From Chloroflexota bacterium (GTDB lineage: Bacteria; Chloroflexota; Dehalococcoidia; Lucifugimonadales; Lucifugimonadaceae): a stretch of 43,046 nt of DNA. Position numbers and translations under genes: made by a program. Location of the stretch: NCBI GenBank assembly GCA_002721615.1, contig PBKW01000018.1, forward strand, positions 1-43,046. The letters are read 5' to 3'. The notes under the pieces were generated by a model. The model ran no database searches and was not told where the DNA came from. It saw nothing but the letters and a program-made list of their open reading frames with translations. Shown here in pieces: positions 24,248 through 33,634 of this stretch; position 1 is the stretch's first letter, and each line of letters starts with the position of its first letter.

Positions 24248-25951
24248 ATGCGTTTAAGTAAATATTTTTGGAAAACTCTTAGAGAAATCTCTTCAGATGC
24301 AGAAATGGAAAGTCATAAGCTGTTATTAAAAGCTGGTTTTATTCAGCAGGTTACATCTGGAATATTTAATTATACTCCAATGGGCTGGAAGGCTATTAAT
24401 AAGATAAAAGAAATTATTTTTCAAGAAATGAATTTAGCTGGTGCTCTTGAAGTAAATTTGCCTGTTAATCAACCTATAGGTTTATGGAAAAAAAGTGGAA
24501 GAGCAAAAACTTTTGTGCCTCCTCTTGCGAAATTTGAGGATAGAAGAGGTAATGAGATTGTTATAGCCCCTACTCACGAAGAAACAGCGACTTTATTAGC
24601 AGCTTCTTATTTAAATAGTTATAGAGATCTTCCATTTATTATTTATCATATTCAGACTAAATTTAGAGATGAAACTAGACCTAGGGCAGGATTATTGAGA
24701 GTAAGGGAATTCGAAATGAAAGACGCATATAGTTTTGATAAAGATGAAGAAGGTTTGGATGATAGTTATAAAACTATGATAAGAGTTTACCATAATATTT
24801 TTAGAAGATGTGGTTTAGATGTTATTCAAGTTGAAGCAGATAGTGGTCCTATAGGAGGAAAGGATTCTTCTGAATTTATCTCCATTGCCTCTAGTGGAGA
24901 AGATACAATTTTTTCTTGTGATTCATGTGATTATGCTGCAAATTCAGAAAAAGCAGAATTTTTTAAGTTAAGTACTAATAAATCATATGATAATGAAGAT
25001 ATAGAAGAAATTGAAACTCCCAACATAACAACTATTGAAGATTTATCAAAATTTTTAAATTTAAATAAAGATCAAATTATTAAAACCGTCGTGTATAAAT
25101 TTAGTAAAGGTTTAATTTGCGTATCTATTAGAGGAGATTTAGATATAAATGAAACTAAACTTAGAAATTTTTTAAATGAAGATCCTAAAATTGCATCTAA
25201 AGAAGATTTAGAAAAACATGATCTAGTAGAAGGTTTTCTCTCAGCAAGAAATATTAGTATTACTAGCATTATTGATGATTCTGTAGAAGTTAATTCATCA
25301 TATGTGACAGGCTCAAATAAGGATAACTATCATTTAAAAAATGTTATTCCTTCAAGAGATTTAAATTATGATGAAATTATTGATGTTTCTTTGGCCCAAA
25401 AAGGATTTAATTGTATAAAATGTAGAGGAATTTTAGAGGAGAAAAAAGGAATTGAGGTAGGACATGTATTTAAATTAGGTACTGGATATAGTGAAAAACT
25501 AGGTGCTAATTTCATAGATCAAGAAGGTAATTCTTTGCCTGCTGTAATGGGTTGTTATGGTATAGGTGTAGGAAGATTACTAGCTGCAATTATTGAATCA
25601 AGACATGATAAAAAAGGAATAATATTTCCTGAAACAATTGCACCTTTTCAAATATATTTAATTAATATAAATAATGAATCTAAAGAAGTTTTAGATAAAT
25701 CATTTTTATTGTATGAAAAGCTTAAAGAACTTAATTATGATGTTTTATTTGATGACCGTGATGAAACACCAGGAGTTAAGTTAAATGATTCTGATTTACT
25801 TGGGATTCCACTTAGATTATTAGTCAGTAAAAGAAGTTTAAGTAAACAGTCTGTAGAATTTAAACTAAGAGATGATGAAGAATCTAAATTAATTAAACTA
25901 GAAGAAATTTTTAATGAAGTTGATAAATTCTATAACTCAATTGATACTTGA
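24248..25951 (+). CDS. proS: Prolyl-tRNA synthetase, bacterial type with editing domain
   Basis: The 567-residue class II synthetase shows motif 2 (FRDETRPRAGLLRVREFEMKDAYSF) and motif 3 (GCYGIGVGRLLAAI). Between them, roughly residues 230-400, lies the INS editing domain that hydrolyses Ala-tRNA-Pro. Two CxxC pairs (FSCDSCDY, NCIKCRG) flank the insert. The anticodon-binding domain ends the protein. This is the long bacterial form. It starts eight bases after ispG and is followed by a promoter-terminator region before nusA. Confidence 0.96.
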   Translation: MRLSKYFWKTLREISSDAEMESHKLLLKAGFIQQVTSGIFNYTPMGWKAINKIKEIIFQEMNLAGALEVNLPVNQPIGLWKKSGRAKTFVPPLAKFEDRRGNEIVIAPTHEETATLLAASYLNSYRDLPFIIYHIQTKFRDETRPRAGLLRVREFEMKDAYSFDKDEEGLDDSYKTMIRVYHNIFRRCGLDVIQVEADSGPIGGKDSSEFISIASSGEDTIFSCDSCDYAANSEKAEFFKLSTNKSYDNEDIEEIETPNITTIEDLSKFLNLNKDQIIKTVVYKFSKGLICVSIRGDLDINETKLRNFLNEDPKIASKEDLEKHDLVEGFLSARNISITSIIDDSVEVNSSYVTGSNKDNYHLKNVIPSRDLNYDEIIDVSLAQKGFNCIKCRGILEEKKGIEVGHVFKLGTGYSEKLGANFIDQEGNSLPAVMGCYGIGVGRLLAAIIESRHDKKGIIFPETIAPFQIYLININNESKEVLDKSFLLYEKLKELNYDVLFDDRDETPGVKLNDSDLLGIPLRLLVSKRSLSKQSVEFKLRDDEESKLIKLEEIFNEVDKFYNSIDT

Positions 25952-25977
25952 ACTCTAAAATGTTAGAATAAAATCTA

Positions 25978-25983
25978 TATAAT
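25978..25983 (+). promoter_or_regulatory. Candidate -10 box upstream of nusA leader
   Basis: TATAAT at 25978-25983 lies just after proS. Transcription from here would start near 25990 and run through the terminator hairpin at 26003-26026 before nusA at 26056. No good -35 is seen at standard spacing, so support is moderate. Confidence 0.35.
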
Positions 25984-26002
25984 CTGGTATAAGTAAAGGA
26001 AG

Positions 26003-26026
26003 AAGTGGGCAGTGCCCACTTTTTTT
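26003..26026 (+). terminator. Intrinsic terminator or attenuator hairpin before nusA
   Basis: AAGTGGGC (26003-26010) and GCCCACTT (26014-26021) form an 8-bp stem with a 3-base loop, followed by a run of seven T (26020-26026). It could end the rpsB-proS transcript or attenuate nusA. Very similar GTGGGC/GCCCAC hairpins commonly precede rimP-nusA operons in other bacteria; here rimP itself is absent. Confidence 0.85.
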
Positions 26027-26055
26027 CTTGTCTTTAATTTTGAAAAGGATTAATT

Positions 26056-27693
26056 ATGAAAAATGAAATGTTATTAGCAGTTACACAGTTAGCGGCAGAA
26101 AGAAATTTGTCTCATTCAGTAGTTGTGTCTGCAATAAAATCTGCACTTGAAAATGCGTATAAACGAGACGAACTTGCGAAAGGTCAAGATGTTAAAGTCG
26201 ATTTGAACCCTAATACAGGTGAAACAGTTGTAAGGACTGTTAGAAGAGTAGTTGAGATTGTTGAGAATATTAATGAGGAAATTGCTCTTTCTGAGGCTCA
26301 AAAACAATTCAAAGAAGTGAAAGTGGGAGATGAAATTACAACTGGGTTTATAGAGCATAATCCTGGTAGAATTGCTGCTCAAACTGCTAAACAAATTGTT
26401 ATTCAGAAACTAAGAGAAGCAGAAAGAGAGTTAGTTTTAAAAGAATTTTCTGATAAAACTGGAGAAATTTTAAATGGTACAATTCAGCGTTTGGACCCTA
26501 AACATATTGTGATTTCTTTAGGTAAGGGTGAAGGAATAATGCCCATAACAGAACAAGTTAATGGAGAACGATATAGAGTAGGTCAACAATTAAAATTTTT
26601 GGTACAAAGAGTAGATAATTCTGTTAGAGGACCTGAAATAATATTATCTAGAAATGATCCAGGTTTATTAAGAGAATTATTTAAAACTGAAGTTCCAGAA
26701 ATTTTTAATGGTGTCATTGAAATTAAAGCTTTATCAAGGGAAGCTGGTTCTAGAAGTAAAATTGCTGTTTTTTCTAATCAAGAAGGTGTTGATGCAGTAG
26801 GAGCATGTGTAGGTTTGAGAGGACTCAGAATTCAGAATGTTGTAAATGAACTTTTGGGAGAAAAAATTGATGTAGTTGAATGGAGTGATGATGATTCGGA
26901 ATTTATTAAAAAATCTTTAAGTCCTGCAGAGGTCCAGAAAGTTGTTTTAAATCAAATTACTGGATCTTCTTTAGTAATTGTTCCTGAAGATCAATTATCA
27001 TTAGCAATTGGAAAAGATGGTCAAAATGTAAGATTAGCAGCTAAATTAACTGAGTGGAAATTAGATATTCAACATCAGGGATCTATTTCTTCTGATCAGG
27101 ATTTTGTCGAATTAAAACTCGAAAATTCTACATCTGTTTCTCAACTTGGTTTTGCATCTAGAACTGAAAAAATCATAGTTGAACAAGGTATAAACACATT
27201 AGGAGAATTAGCTTCGAAAAAAGAATCTTTACTAGAAATTAAAGGTTTTGGTCCTAAATCTCTTGAGGAAGTAGATTCTGTTCTTAAATCTTTCAAAGAT
27301 TTTTCTGAACCAATTAAGCCTAATAATGAAGAAGAAGTTTCTTCAATTGAAAAAGAACAAAACATTGTTTTGGAAGAAACTGAAAAAATTAAGGAAGAAT
27401 CAATTGAAGAATTGAATCCTGAAGAAGAAATATTAGAATTAGAGATTTTAGAAAAATCTCAACAGAAAAATTTAGAAGTGGAAAATCATCCTGTTCAAGA
27501 AACTGTTCCTCAAGATGATATTTGGAATATTGGAAAAATCTCTAAGAAGAAAACTTCTGATAATTCTCAAACATTAAGATTTGCTGAAGATATTGAAGGC
27601 ATTAGAAATTCAAATGAATCAACAACTAAAAAAGGTAAAAAGGAAAGGACTAAAGCAAAAAATCGTAAGGGTTCTTCTAATAAATCAAGATAA
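26056..27693 (+). CDS. nusA: Transcription termination/antitermination factor NusA
   Basis: The 545-residue protein contains the NusA N-terminal domain (SHSVVVSAIKSALENAYKRD), an S1 domain (about 135-200, GTIQRLDPKHIVISL), and two KH domains. KH1 includes RSKIAVFSN and GACVGLRGLRIQNV; KH2 includes VPEDQLSLAIGKDGQNVRLA. A helix-hairpin-helix unit (GINTLGELASKKESLLEIKG) follows. A 120-residue tail is first acidic, then Lys-rich. NusA binds RNA polymerase and modulates pausing, termination and rRNA antitermination. AAAGGA precedes the ATG. It leads nusA-infB-rbfA-truB. Confidence 0.96.
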   Translation: MKNEMLLAVTQLAAERNLSHSVVVSAIKSALENAYKRDELAKGQDVKVDLNPNTGETVVRTVRRVVEIVENINEEIALSEAQKQFKEVKVGDEITTGFIEHNPGRIAAQTAKQIVIQKLREAERELVLKEFSDKTGEILNGTIQRLDPKHIVISLGKGEGIMPITEQVNGERYRVGQQLKFLVQRVDNSVRGPEIILSRNDPGLLRELFKTEVPEIFNGVIEIKALSREAGSRSKIAVFSNQEGVDAVGACVGLRGLRIQNVVNELLGEKIDVVEWSDDDSEFIKKSLSPAEVQKVVLNQITGSSLVIVPEDQLSLAIGKDGQNVRLAAKLTEWKLDIQHQGSISSDQDFVELKLENSTSVSQLGFASRTEKIIVEQGINTLGELASKKESLLEIKGFGPKSLEEVDSVLKSFKDFSEPIKPNNEEEVSSIEKEQNIVLEETEKIKEESIEELNPEEEILELEILEKSQQKNLEVENHPVQETVPQDDIWNIGKISKKKTSDNSQTLRFAEDIEGIRNSNESTTKKGKKERTKAKNRKGSSNKSR

Positions 27694-27732
27694 AATATAT
27701 CTCTTTAATTTTAAATTATATTCTTTTTTATA

Positions 27733-29481
27733 ATGGTCAATGAAAAAGCTGAAAATATAGAAAAATCTACACAAGCAGTTAATTTGCCTCCTGTGATTAC
27801 TGTAGGAGAATTATCTCAAATAATTGATATTGTCCCTTCTGAAATTATTAAGGAATTAATGAGAAGGGGAGTTATGGCAAACATTAATGAAACTATAAAT
27901 TTTGAAATGGCAGCTATAATTTCTACTACTTTTGGTGTTCCAGTTTTAAAACCCAAGGAAAATCAAGCTGATTTAATTTCAAAACCTACTCTTTCTGATA
28001 CCGAGGTTATGTTAAGACCTCCTATAGTAACAATATTGGGGCATGTAGATCATGGAAAAACTACTCTTTTAGATTCAATTAGAGGAACAAAAGTTGTGGA
28101 TTCAGAACATGGGGGTATCACTCAAGGAATTGGTGCTTATCAAGTTAGTCATAATAATAATTTGATTACTTTCATAGATACTCCAGGTCATGAAGCTTTT
28201 ACAAATATGAGGGCTAGAGGTGCTCAGGTAACAGATATTGCTGTATTAGTAGTAGCTGCAGATGATGGAGTAATGCCACAGACAATTGAAGCAATTAATC
28301 ATATTAAAGCTGCTGGAGTTCCAATGATTATTGCTATAAATAAAGTAGATGTTCCAGGTGTTGATATTAATAGACTAAAGGGTCAATTAGTTGAACATGA
28401 AGTTATACCAGAAGAATTAGGTGGAGATATATTATGTGTAAATGTTTCTGCTATTAAGAAAGAAGGTATTGAGGATCTTCTTGAATCTATTTCTTTAGTT
28501 GCTGAAATTTCAGAATTAAAATCTAACCCTAATGATTTGGGTGTTGGAGTAATCTTAGAAGGTGAAACAGATAAACTTAAAGGAAATCTTGCTACAATTT
28601 TAGTTCAAAATGGGAAAGTTTTTTTAGGAAATTATTTGGTAGCAGGAGATTCTTCTGGAAGGATAAAATCTATGATAGATGGGTTTGGGAATCCTGTAAA
28701 ATCTATTGATCCAGGTGCTCCCGCTCAAGTTCTAGGAATTAATCCAGCGCCAAAACCTGGAGATATATTCAAGGTTTTTGAAAAAGAGAAAGATTCAAAA
28801 CAATTTCTTGGAAAGAAAAAGAATAATCAATCTTTAAATGTTAATAATTTCTTTTCATCTGATATGGATTCTAATTCTTCTGAAACTTTCAATTTAATTG
28901 TAAAAACAGGTTCTCAAGGTACTATGGAACCAGTAAAAAAAGTTTTGGAAAATGTATCTATTGATAACAAAAATATAAAAATTATACATTCTGATATTGG
29001 AACAGTTAATGAATCAGACATTATGCTTGCAACTGCTTCTGCTTCTACTGTTGTAGCATTTCAATCTGATGTAGAACCAGGAGCATTGAAACAAGCTCAA
29101 GCAAATAATATTCTTGTAAAAAGATATGATATTGTTTATGAAATGATTGAAGAAATCGAAGATATTGTCTCAAGTTTGGGAGAAGAAGTTGTTGTAGAAA
29201 ATAAATTAGGGGAAGCTACGATTTTAGAAGTTTTTGACATTGACAAAAGAGGAAAAGCAGCAGGATTTAGAGTAAATTCAGGTGTGATAAAAAGAAATGG
29301 TTATATGAAAATCCTTAGAGATGGAAAAGAATTATTTAATGGTCAAGTTGGTTCTCTAAGACACTTTAAAGAAAATGTTAGAGAAATTAGAAATGGAATG
29401 GAGGGCGGAGTGACTTTAGAAAACTTTAAAGATTTTCAAGAAAATGATGTTATTTATTGTTACGAGTTAAAAAAATCTTGA
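27733..29481 (+). CDS. infB: Translation initiation factor IF-2
   Basis: The 582-residue GTPase has one IF2_N module (TVGELSQIIDIVPSEIIKEL) followed directly by the G domain: GHVDHGKT (103-110), DTPGHEAF, NKVD and VSAIKKEG. The C-terminal domains include the fMet-tRNA-binding region (LGEATILEVFDIDKRGKAAG). The N-terminus is short, with none of the long variable extension seen in many IF-2 proteins. It brings fMet-tRNA to the 30S subunit. The small RNA-binding protein YlxR, often encoded between nusA and infB, is absent. Confidence 0.96.
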   Translation: MVNEKAENIEKSTQAVNLPPVITVGELSQIIDIVPSEIIKELMRRGVMANINETINFEMAAIISTTFGVPVLKPKENQADLISKPTLSDTEVMLRPPIVTILGHVDHGKTTLLDSIRGTKVVDSEHGGITQGIGAYQVSHNNNLITFIDTPGHEAFTNMRARGAQVTDIAVLVVAADDGVMPQTIEAINHIKAAGVPMIIAINKVDVPGVDINRLKGQLVEHEVIPEELGGDILCVNVSAIKKEGIEDLLESISLVAEISELKSNPNDLGVGVILEGETDKLKGNLATILVQNGKVFLGNYLVAGDSSGRIKSMIDGFGNPVKSIDPGAPAQVLGINPAPKPGDIFKVFEKEKDSKQFLGKKKNNQSLNVNNFFSSDMDSNSSETFNLIVKTGSQGTMEPVKKVLENVSIDNKNIKIIHSDIGTVNESDIMLATASASTVVAFQSDVEPGALKQAQANNILVKRYDIVYEMIEEIEDIVSSLGEEVVVENKLGEATILEVFDIDKRGKAAGFRVNSGVIKRNGYMKILRDGKELFNGQVGSLRHFKENVREIRNGMEGGVTLENFKDFQENDVIYCYELKKS

Positions 29482-29497
29482 TTTTTAAAGGATAATT

Positions 29498-29851
29498 ATG
29501 ACTAATAGAAGACTTGAAAAAGTCAATGTTAATATTCAACGTATTTTAGGAACTTTGATCAATATGAAAAATCAAGGAGAAGTTTTATCTCCTATAGTTT
29601 CTGTTACAGAAGTAAAAATAAGTCCTGATTTTGCTATTGCTAAAATATTTGTTTCTATCATGGGTGATGAGAATTCTGTAAAGTTGTGTTTAGATTCTTT
29701 AAAAAATAATTCTAAGGTTTTTAGAAAGGAATTGTCAGAGAATATTTATTTGAAAAAAGTTCCAAAATTGATTTTTCTTCTTGATGATACTTTAGATAAA
29801 GTAGAAAAAATGAATAAATTGTTTGAAAATTTAGAAATCCCTCAAAAATAA
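29498..29851 (+). CDS. rbfA: 30S ribosome-binding factor A
   Basis: The 117-residue KH-like protein matches RbfA: RRLEKVNVNIQRILGTLI, then VSVTEVKISPDFAIAKIFVSI, and a closing VPKLIFLLDDTLDKVEKMNKL. It assists 16S rRNA 5' processing and cold adaptation. AAAGGA is positioned before the ATG. It sits between infB and truB in the normal order. Confidence 0.94.
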   Translation: MTNRRLEKVNVNIQRILGTLINMKNQGEVLSPIVSVTEVKISPDFAIAKIFVSIMGDENSVKLCLDSLKNNSKVFRKELSENIYLKKVPKLIFLLDDTLDKVEKMNKLFENLEIPQK

Positions 29852-29869
29852 CTTTTCTAATACCTGATA

Positions 29870-30799
29870 ATGTCTTTAAAAAGAAATTTCCATGGTTTTA
29901 TAAATTTAAATAAAGATTCAGGTCCCACATCTTCTTTTGTAGTTTCATCTATAAAAAAGATGATTAACCCTAAATTAAAAGTTGGACATTGTGGAACTTT
30001 AGATCCTCTTGCCTCTGGAGTATTACCTATTTGTATTGGGCATGCAACAAGACTAAGCGAATTTTTTCTACTGGAAGATAAAGGTTATAAAGTCAAAGGA
30101 AAATTTGGATTGTCCACAGATACTTATGATTCAACTGGAAAGATAATTGATAAGTCAGATAAAAACATCAAAAGAGATGAATTGCAAAAAGCATTAGAAA
30201 ACTTTAAAGGAGTGATAGACCAAAGGCCTCCATTATTTAGTGCTTTGAAATTTAAAGGTGAACGTCTTTATAATATTGCAAGAAAAGGAGGTAATTATAT
30301 TCCTCCAAAAAGAAAAGTAAAAGTTATTAATATAAGTCTTGTTAAATTTGAATTTCCAATATATGAGTTAGACATTTTAGTTTCTAGTGGATTCTATGCC
30401 AGATCTTTAATACATAATTTAGGTGAATATTTGGATTGTCCATCTCATATGATAGCCTTAGAAAGAACTTCAGTTGGAGGATTTCATTCAAGAGAAGCAA
30501 TAAAGTTGAATCAATTAAGTGATTTAATGGAAAAAGAGAAATTGGAATCTCATATATTTTCTATTGATTATGTTTTGAAAAATTTCAAGAGAGTAGATAT
30601 GAATTCAGATGATACAATTAAATTAAAGAATGGAGTTAAAATCGATATTCAAGATTCTAAATTTCATTATCAACAGAATTCTAAAAAATATTCTAATTTA
30701 ATTAAAGCTTACGATACTCAGGGAAGATTTTTTGCGATACTAAGAGTTTCTGAAGATGGAAAATTTCTAAAACCTGAAAAAGTTTTTCATGAAAACTAA
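29870..30799 (+). CDS. truB: tRNA pseudouridine(55) synthase
   Basis: The 309-residue enzyme begins with FHGFINLNKDSGPTS and has the catalytic motif HCGTLDPLASGVLPICIG, with Asp45 as nucleophile. QRPPLFSALKFKGERLYNIARKG and FYARSLIHNLGEYL follow. It modifies U55 of the T-loop in tRNAs. The last eleven bases overlap the start of the di-heme gene. ribF and rpsO, which often follow truB, are not here. Confidence 0.95.
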   Translation: MSLKRNFHGFINLNKDSGPTSSFVVSSIKKMINPKLKVGHCGTLDPLASGVLPICIGHATRLSEFFLLEDKGYKVKGKFGLSTDTYDSTGKIIDKSDKNIKRDELQKALENFKGVIDQRPPLFSALKFKGERLYNIARKGGNYIPPKRKVKVINISLVKFEFPIYELDILVSSGFYARSLIHNLGEYLDCPSHMIALERTSVGGFHSREAIKLNQLSDLMEKEKLESHIFSIDYVLKNFKRVDMNSDDTIKLKNGVKIDIQDSKFHYQQNSKKYSNLIKAYDTQGRFFAILRVSEDGKFLKPEKVFHEN

Positions 30800-32219
30800 A
30801 ATAGCATTAAATTTTAAAATTCACTTAATAATTCTTCTATTTATTGTTTGTTTAGGGTGTGAATCATCCGATGTGAAGAAAATAGGAGAATTGCCTGCAG
30901 TTACAAATCATTTAGATCAATCTTCTATTGATAATGGAGAATTATCTTTAGAAGAAATTATTCAGCATGGGAAAGAACTTTTCGTAATTTCTTTTAATAC
31001 TTTAGATGGTGCAGGAAGACCTGAGGCGACAGGCTCTAATAAAAAAAGACTTAGAAGGGAAAGTCCCCATAATTTTAATAGGATTTCAGGTCCTGATGCT
31101 AATGCTTGTTCAGGTTGTCATAATTTACCTAAGATTGGTGGAGGTGGTGATAATGCAGCAAATGTTTTTGGACTTGTTACTGATGTCTCCTTTGCTACTC
31201 TAGAAGGAAATGTGGGAAGTAATGAAAATGAACCTAGTTTGATTGATGTTACTAATGAAAGAAATACTTTAGGAATGTTTGGAGCTGGGTTAGTAGAATT
31301 ACTTGCAAGAGAAATATCTCGAGATTTACTTGAGGTAGTTCGAGAAACTAAAAATAATGCGAAAGAATCACAAAAAGATGTTACAGCTTCTCTATCTTCT
31401 AAGGGAATAGACTTTGGAACTATTAAAGTGACAGCTGATGGTTTTTTGGATGTTTCCGGAGTTAATGGAGTTGATACAGACTTTATAGTCAAGCCTTTTA
31501 TTCAAAAAGGTATAATTGTTTCACTAAGAGAATTTTCTAATACTGCATTAAATCATCACCATGGGATTCAATCTGATGAACTTTTTGGAGAAAATTCTGA
31601 TTTTGACAAAGATGGTGTAGTGAATGAATTAACCTCAGGAGATATTACTGCTTTAACAATTTTTCAAGCAACTTTACCATTTCCAGAAAGAGTGATTCCA
31701 AATGATGACTATTTGAAATCAATTATTAATGAAGGAGAACAAATTTTTGATCAAATAGGATGTACAAGTTGTCATATTCCGAATTTACCTTTGGAAAATA
31801 CAATGTTTTATGAGCCTGGGCCATTTAATCCAGAAAATACTTTGAAATTATCAGAAGCTAATGAAGTTTTAATATTTGATCTTTTAGACTATGTAGGAAA
31901 ATTAGAAAAAAATGAGAAAGGCCAATATTTAGTTCCTCTTTATTCAGATCTCAAAAGACATAAGATGGGATTCGAATTAGACAATGAAAGGTTGAAGCAA
32001 AAAGGAATTCCCACGGACCTTTGGGTTACAAAAAAACTTTGGGGCTTTTATGATGAACCTCCTTTTCTTCATCATGGGAGAGCGACTCTTTTATCTGAGG
32101 CTATTTTAATGCATTCTGGAGATGCAGAAGAATCAAAGAATAAGTATAAAAAATTAAATGAGAATCAAAAAGATTATTTAATTGAATTTTTAAAAACTTT
32201 CAGGAATGATATTCAATAA
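30789..32219 (+). CDS. Di-heme c-type lipoprotein, thiol-oxidoreductase/DHOR-like
   Basis: The 476-residue protein has a lipoprotein signal with lipobox LGC24 and two heme c motifs: CSGCH (107-111) and CTSCH (325-329). FLHHGRATLLSEAILMHSGDAEES near the end is typical of di-heme oxidoreductases related to cytochrome c peroxidase (the DUF1111 group). It should be tethered outside the cytoplasmic membrane, where the Ccm system encoded at 11490-15770 attaches heme. Physiological partner and substrate are unknown. It overlaps truB by eleven bases, so it is read with a translation operon, which is unusual. Confidence 0.85.
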   Translation: MKTKIALNFKIHLIILLFIVCLGCESSDVKKIGELPAVTNHLDQSSIDNGELSLEEIIQHGKELFVISFNTLDGAGRPEATGSNKKRLRRESPHNFNRISGPDANACSGCHNLPKIGGGGDNAANVFGLVTDVSFATLEGNVGSNENEPSLIDVTNERNTLGMFGAGLVELLAREISRDLLEVVRETKNNAKESQKDVTASLSSKGIDFGTIKVTADGFLDVSGVNGVDTDFIVKPFIQKGIIVSLREFSNTALNHHHGIQSDELFGENSDFDKDGVVNELTSGDITALTIFQATLPFPERVIPNDDYLKSIINEGEQIFDQIGCTSCHIPNLPLENTMFYEPGPFNPENTLKLSEANEVLIFDLLDYVGKLEKNEKGQYLVPLYSDLKRHKMGFELDNERLKQKGIPTDLWVTKKLWGFYDEPPFLHHGRATLLSEAILMHSGDAEESKNKYKKLNENQKDYLIEFLKTFRNDIQ

Positions 32220-32287
32220 TATTGAATAAATAATTGGGATTTATTTATATTAGTAATTATTAATAAAAATAATAAAAATATTTTCAA

Positions 32288-33571
32288 ATGCATGATTCAC
32301 CATTACATTTAGTAGCCAGTTTAATTTTATCTCTTTCAATAATATTGATTTTTGCGAAATTAGGAGGGGAATTTTTTGAAAGAATTTTAAAAATGCCTCC
32401 TGTTTTGGGAGAATTAATTATGGGAATAATAATAGGTCCATTTGCACTTGGTGGAATCATATTAGGTTTTGAGGTTCCCATAGATTCACATTCTGGCAAA
32501 GAATCAATGATTCCAGTTGATTCATCATTGTATTTTCTAGCTCAACTTGGGGCTGTTATATTACTTTTTGAAGCTGGTTTAGAAACCAATAAAAAACGTT
32601 TTTTCCAATATCTAAAACCTGCAACTGCTGTAGCAATAGGTGGAGTATCATTACCTTTTATATTAGGTGTTTTAGCTACGGTATTGACAGGATTTGCTAG
32701 TTTTAATTCACTCTCAGAGTTACTTCCTGCTTTATTCGTTGGTTCTATAATGACTGCTACATCTGTAGGAATAACAGCAAGAGTTTTAGGAGATATGGGA
32801 AAACTTGATTCTGAAGAAGGAGTAACAATTTTAGCAGGAGCAGTAGTAGATGATGTATTAGGAATATTAATTCTAGCTATTATCGTAGCTATTGAAACTA
32901 CTGGAGTAGTTTCAATAGGAGGAATAACATTGATTGCAGTTAAAGCTATTTCTTTTTGGTTTGTGTTAACGTTTTTTGGAGGTTTGGTGGCTCCATGGAT
33001 TTCAAAAATTATTTTTTGGTTTAAGGGAGCTGGAGTAAGAGTATGTTTAAGTTTATCATTAGCTTTTATTGCTGCAGGAATAGCAGAACTTTATTTTGGT
33101 TTAGCAATGATTATAGGATCATATTCTTTAGGTTTAGCTTTGTCTTCTACTCACTTAAAAGAAGAAATAGAAGAATCTTTGCAAAAAATAAATTATTTTT
33201 TGGTTCCTGTTTTTTTCTGTGTGATAGGAATGCAAGTTGATCTTGGTGCAATATTCTCAGGTAACGCAAGTTTGGCTTTGACTATCTCTTTTGTAGTGGT
33301 TTTAACTATTTTTGCTATTTTAAGTAAATTTGTAGGTTGTGGTATTCCTGCTTTTCTTTTTGGTTTTAACAGAGTTGGATCATGGCGTATTGCAGTAGGA
33401 ATGTTACCTAGAGGTGAAGTAGCTTTAATAATTGCTGGAATAGGACTTGTATCTGGAGTAATAGATAAACAAGTTTTTGGTGTAACTATTTTTATGACAA
33501 TTATCACTACAATTATTGCTCCTATTCTACTTTCTCCTGCTTTCAAATCTGATAAATCTGGTTTGAAGTGA
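32288..33571 (+). CDS. Kef-type cation:proton antiporter (CPA2)
   Basis: A 427-residue membrane protein of about twelve helices. MPPVLGELIMGIIIGPFALGG is the classic opening of the Na+/H+ exchanger fold. GAVVDDVLGILILAI carries the two adjacent acidic residues of the ion site. VGMLPRGEVALIIAGIGL is the late CPA2 helix motif. It lacks the cytoplasmic TrkA-N/RCK domain found in KefB/C, so regulation by nucleotide or glutathione is not expected. Sodium, potassium or proton exchange are all possible. Confidence 0.9.
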   Translation: MHDSPLHLVASLILSLSIILIFAKLGGEFFERILKMPPVLGELIMGIIIGPFALGGIILGFEVPIDSHSGKESMIPVDSSLYFLAQLGAVILLFEAGLETNKKRFFQYLKPATAVAIGGVSLPFILGVLATVLTGFASFNSLSELLPALFVGSIMTATSVGITARVLGDMGKLDSEEGVTILAGAVVDDVLGILILAIIVAIETTGVVSIGGITLIAVKAISFWFVLTFFGGLVAPWISKIIFWFKGAGVRVCLSLSLAFIAAGIAELYFGLAMIIGSYSLGLALSSTHLKEEIEESLQKINYFLVPVFFCVIGMQVDLGAIFSGNASLALTISFVVVLTIFAILSKFVGCGIPAFLFGFNRVGSWRIAVGMLPRGEVALIIAGIGLVSGVIDKQVFGVTIFMTIITTIIAPILLSPAFKSDKSGLK

Positions 33572-33634
33572 ACTACAATTTCTGATAATTATTTATTCTA
33601 AATGATTAAAATTATGTTATCTTAACTAAGATAC

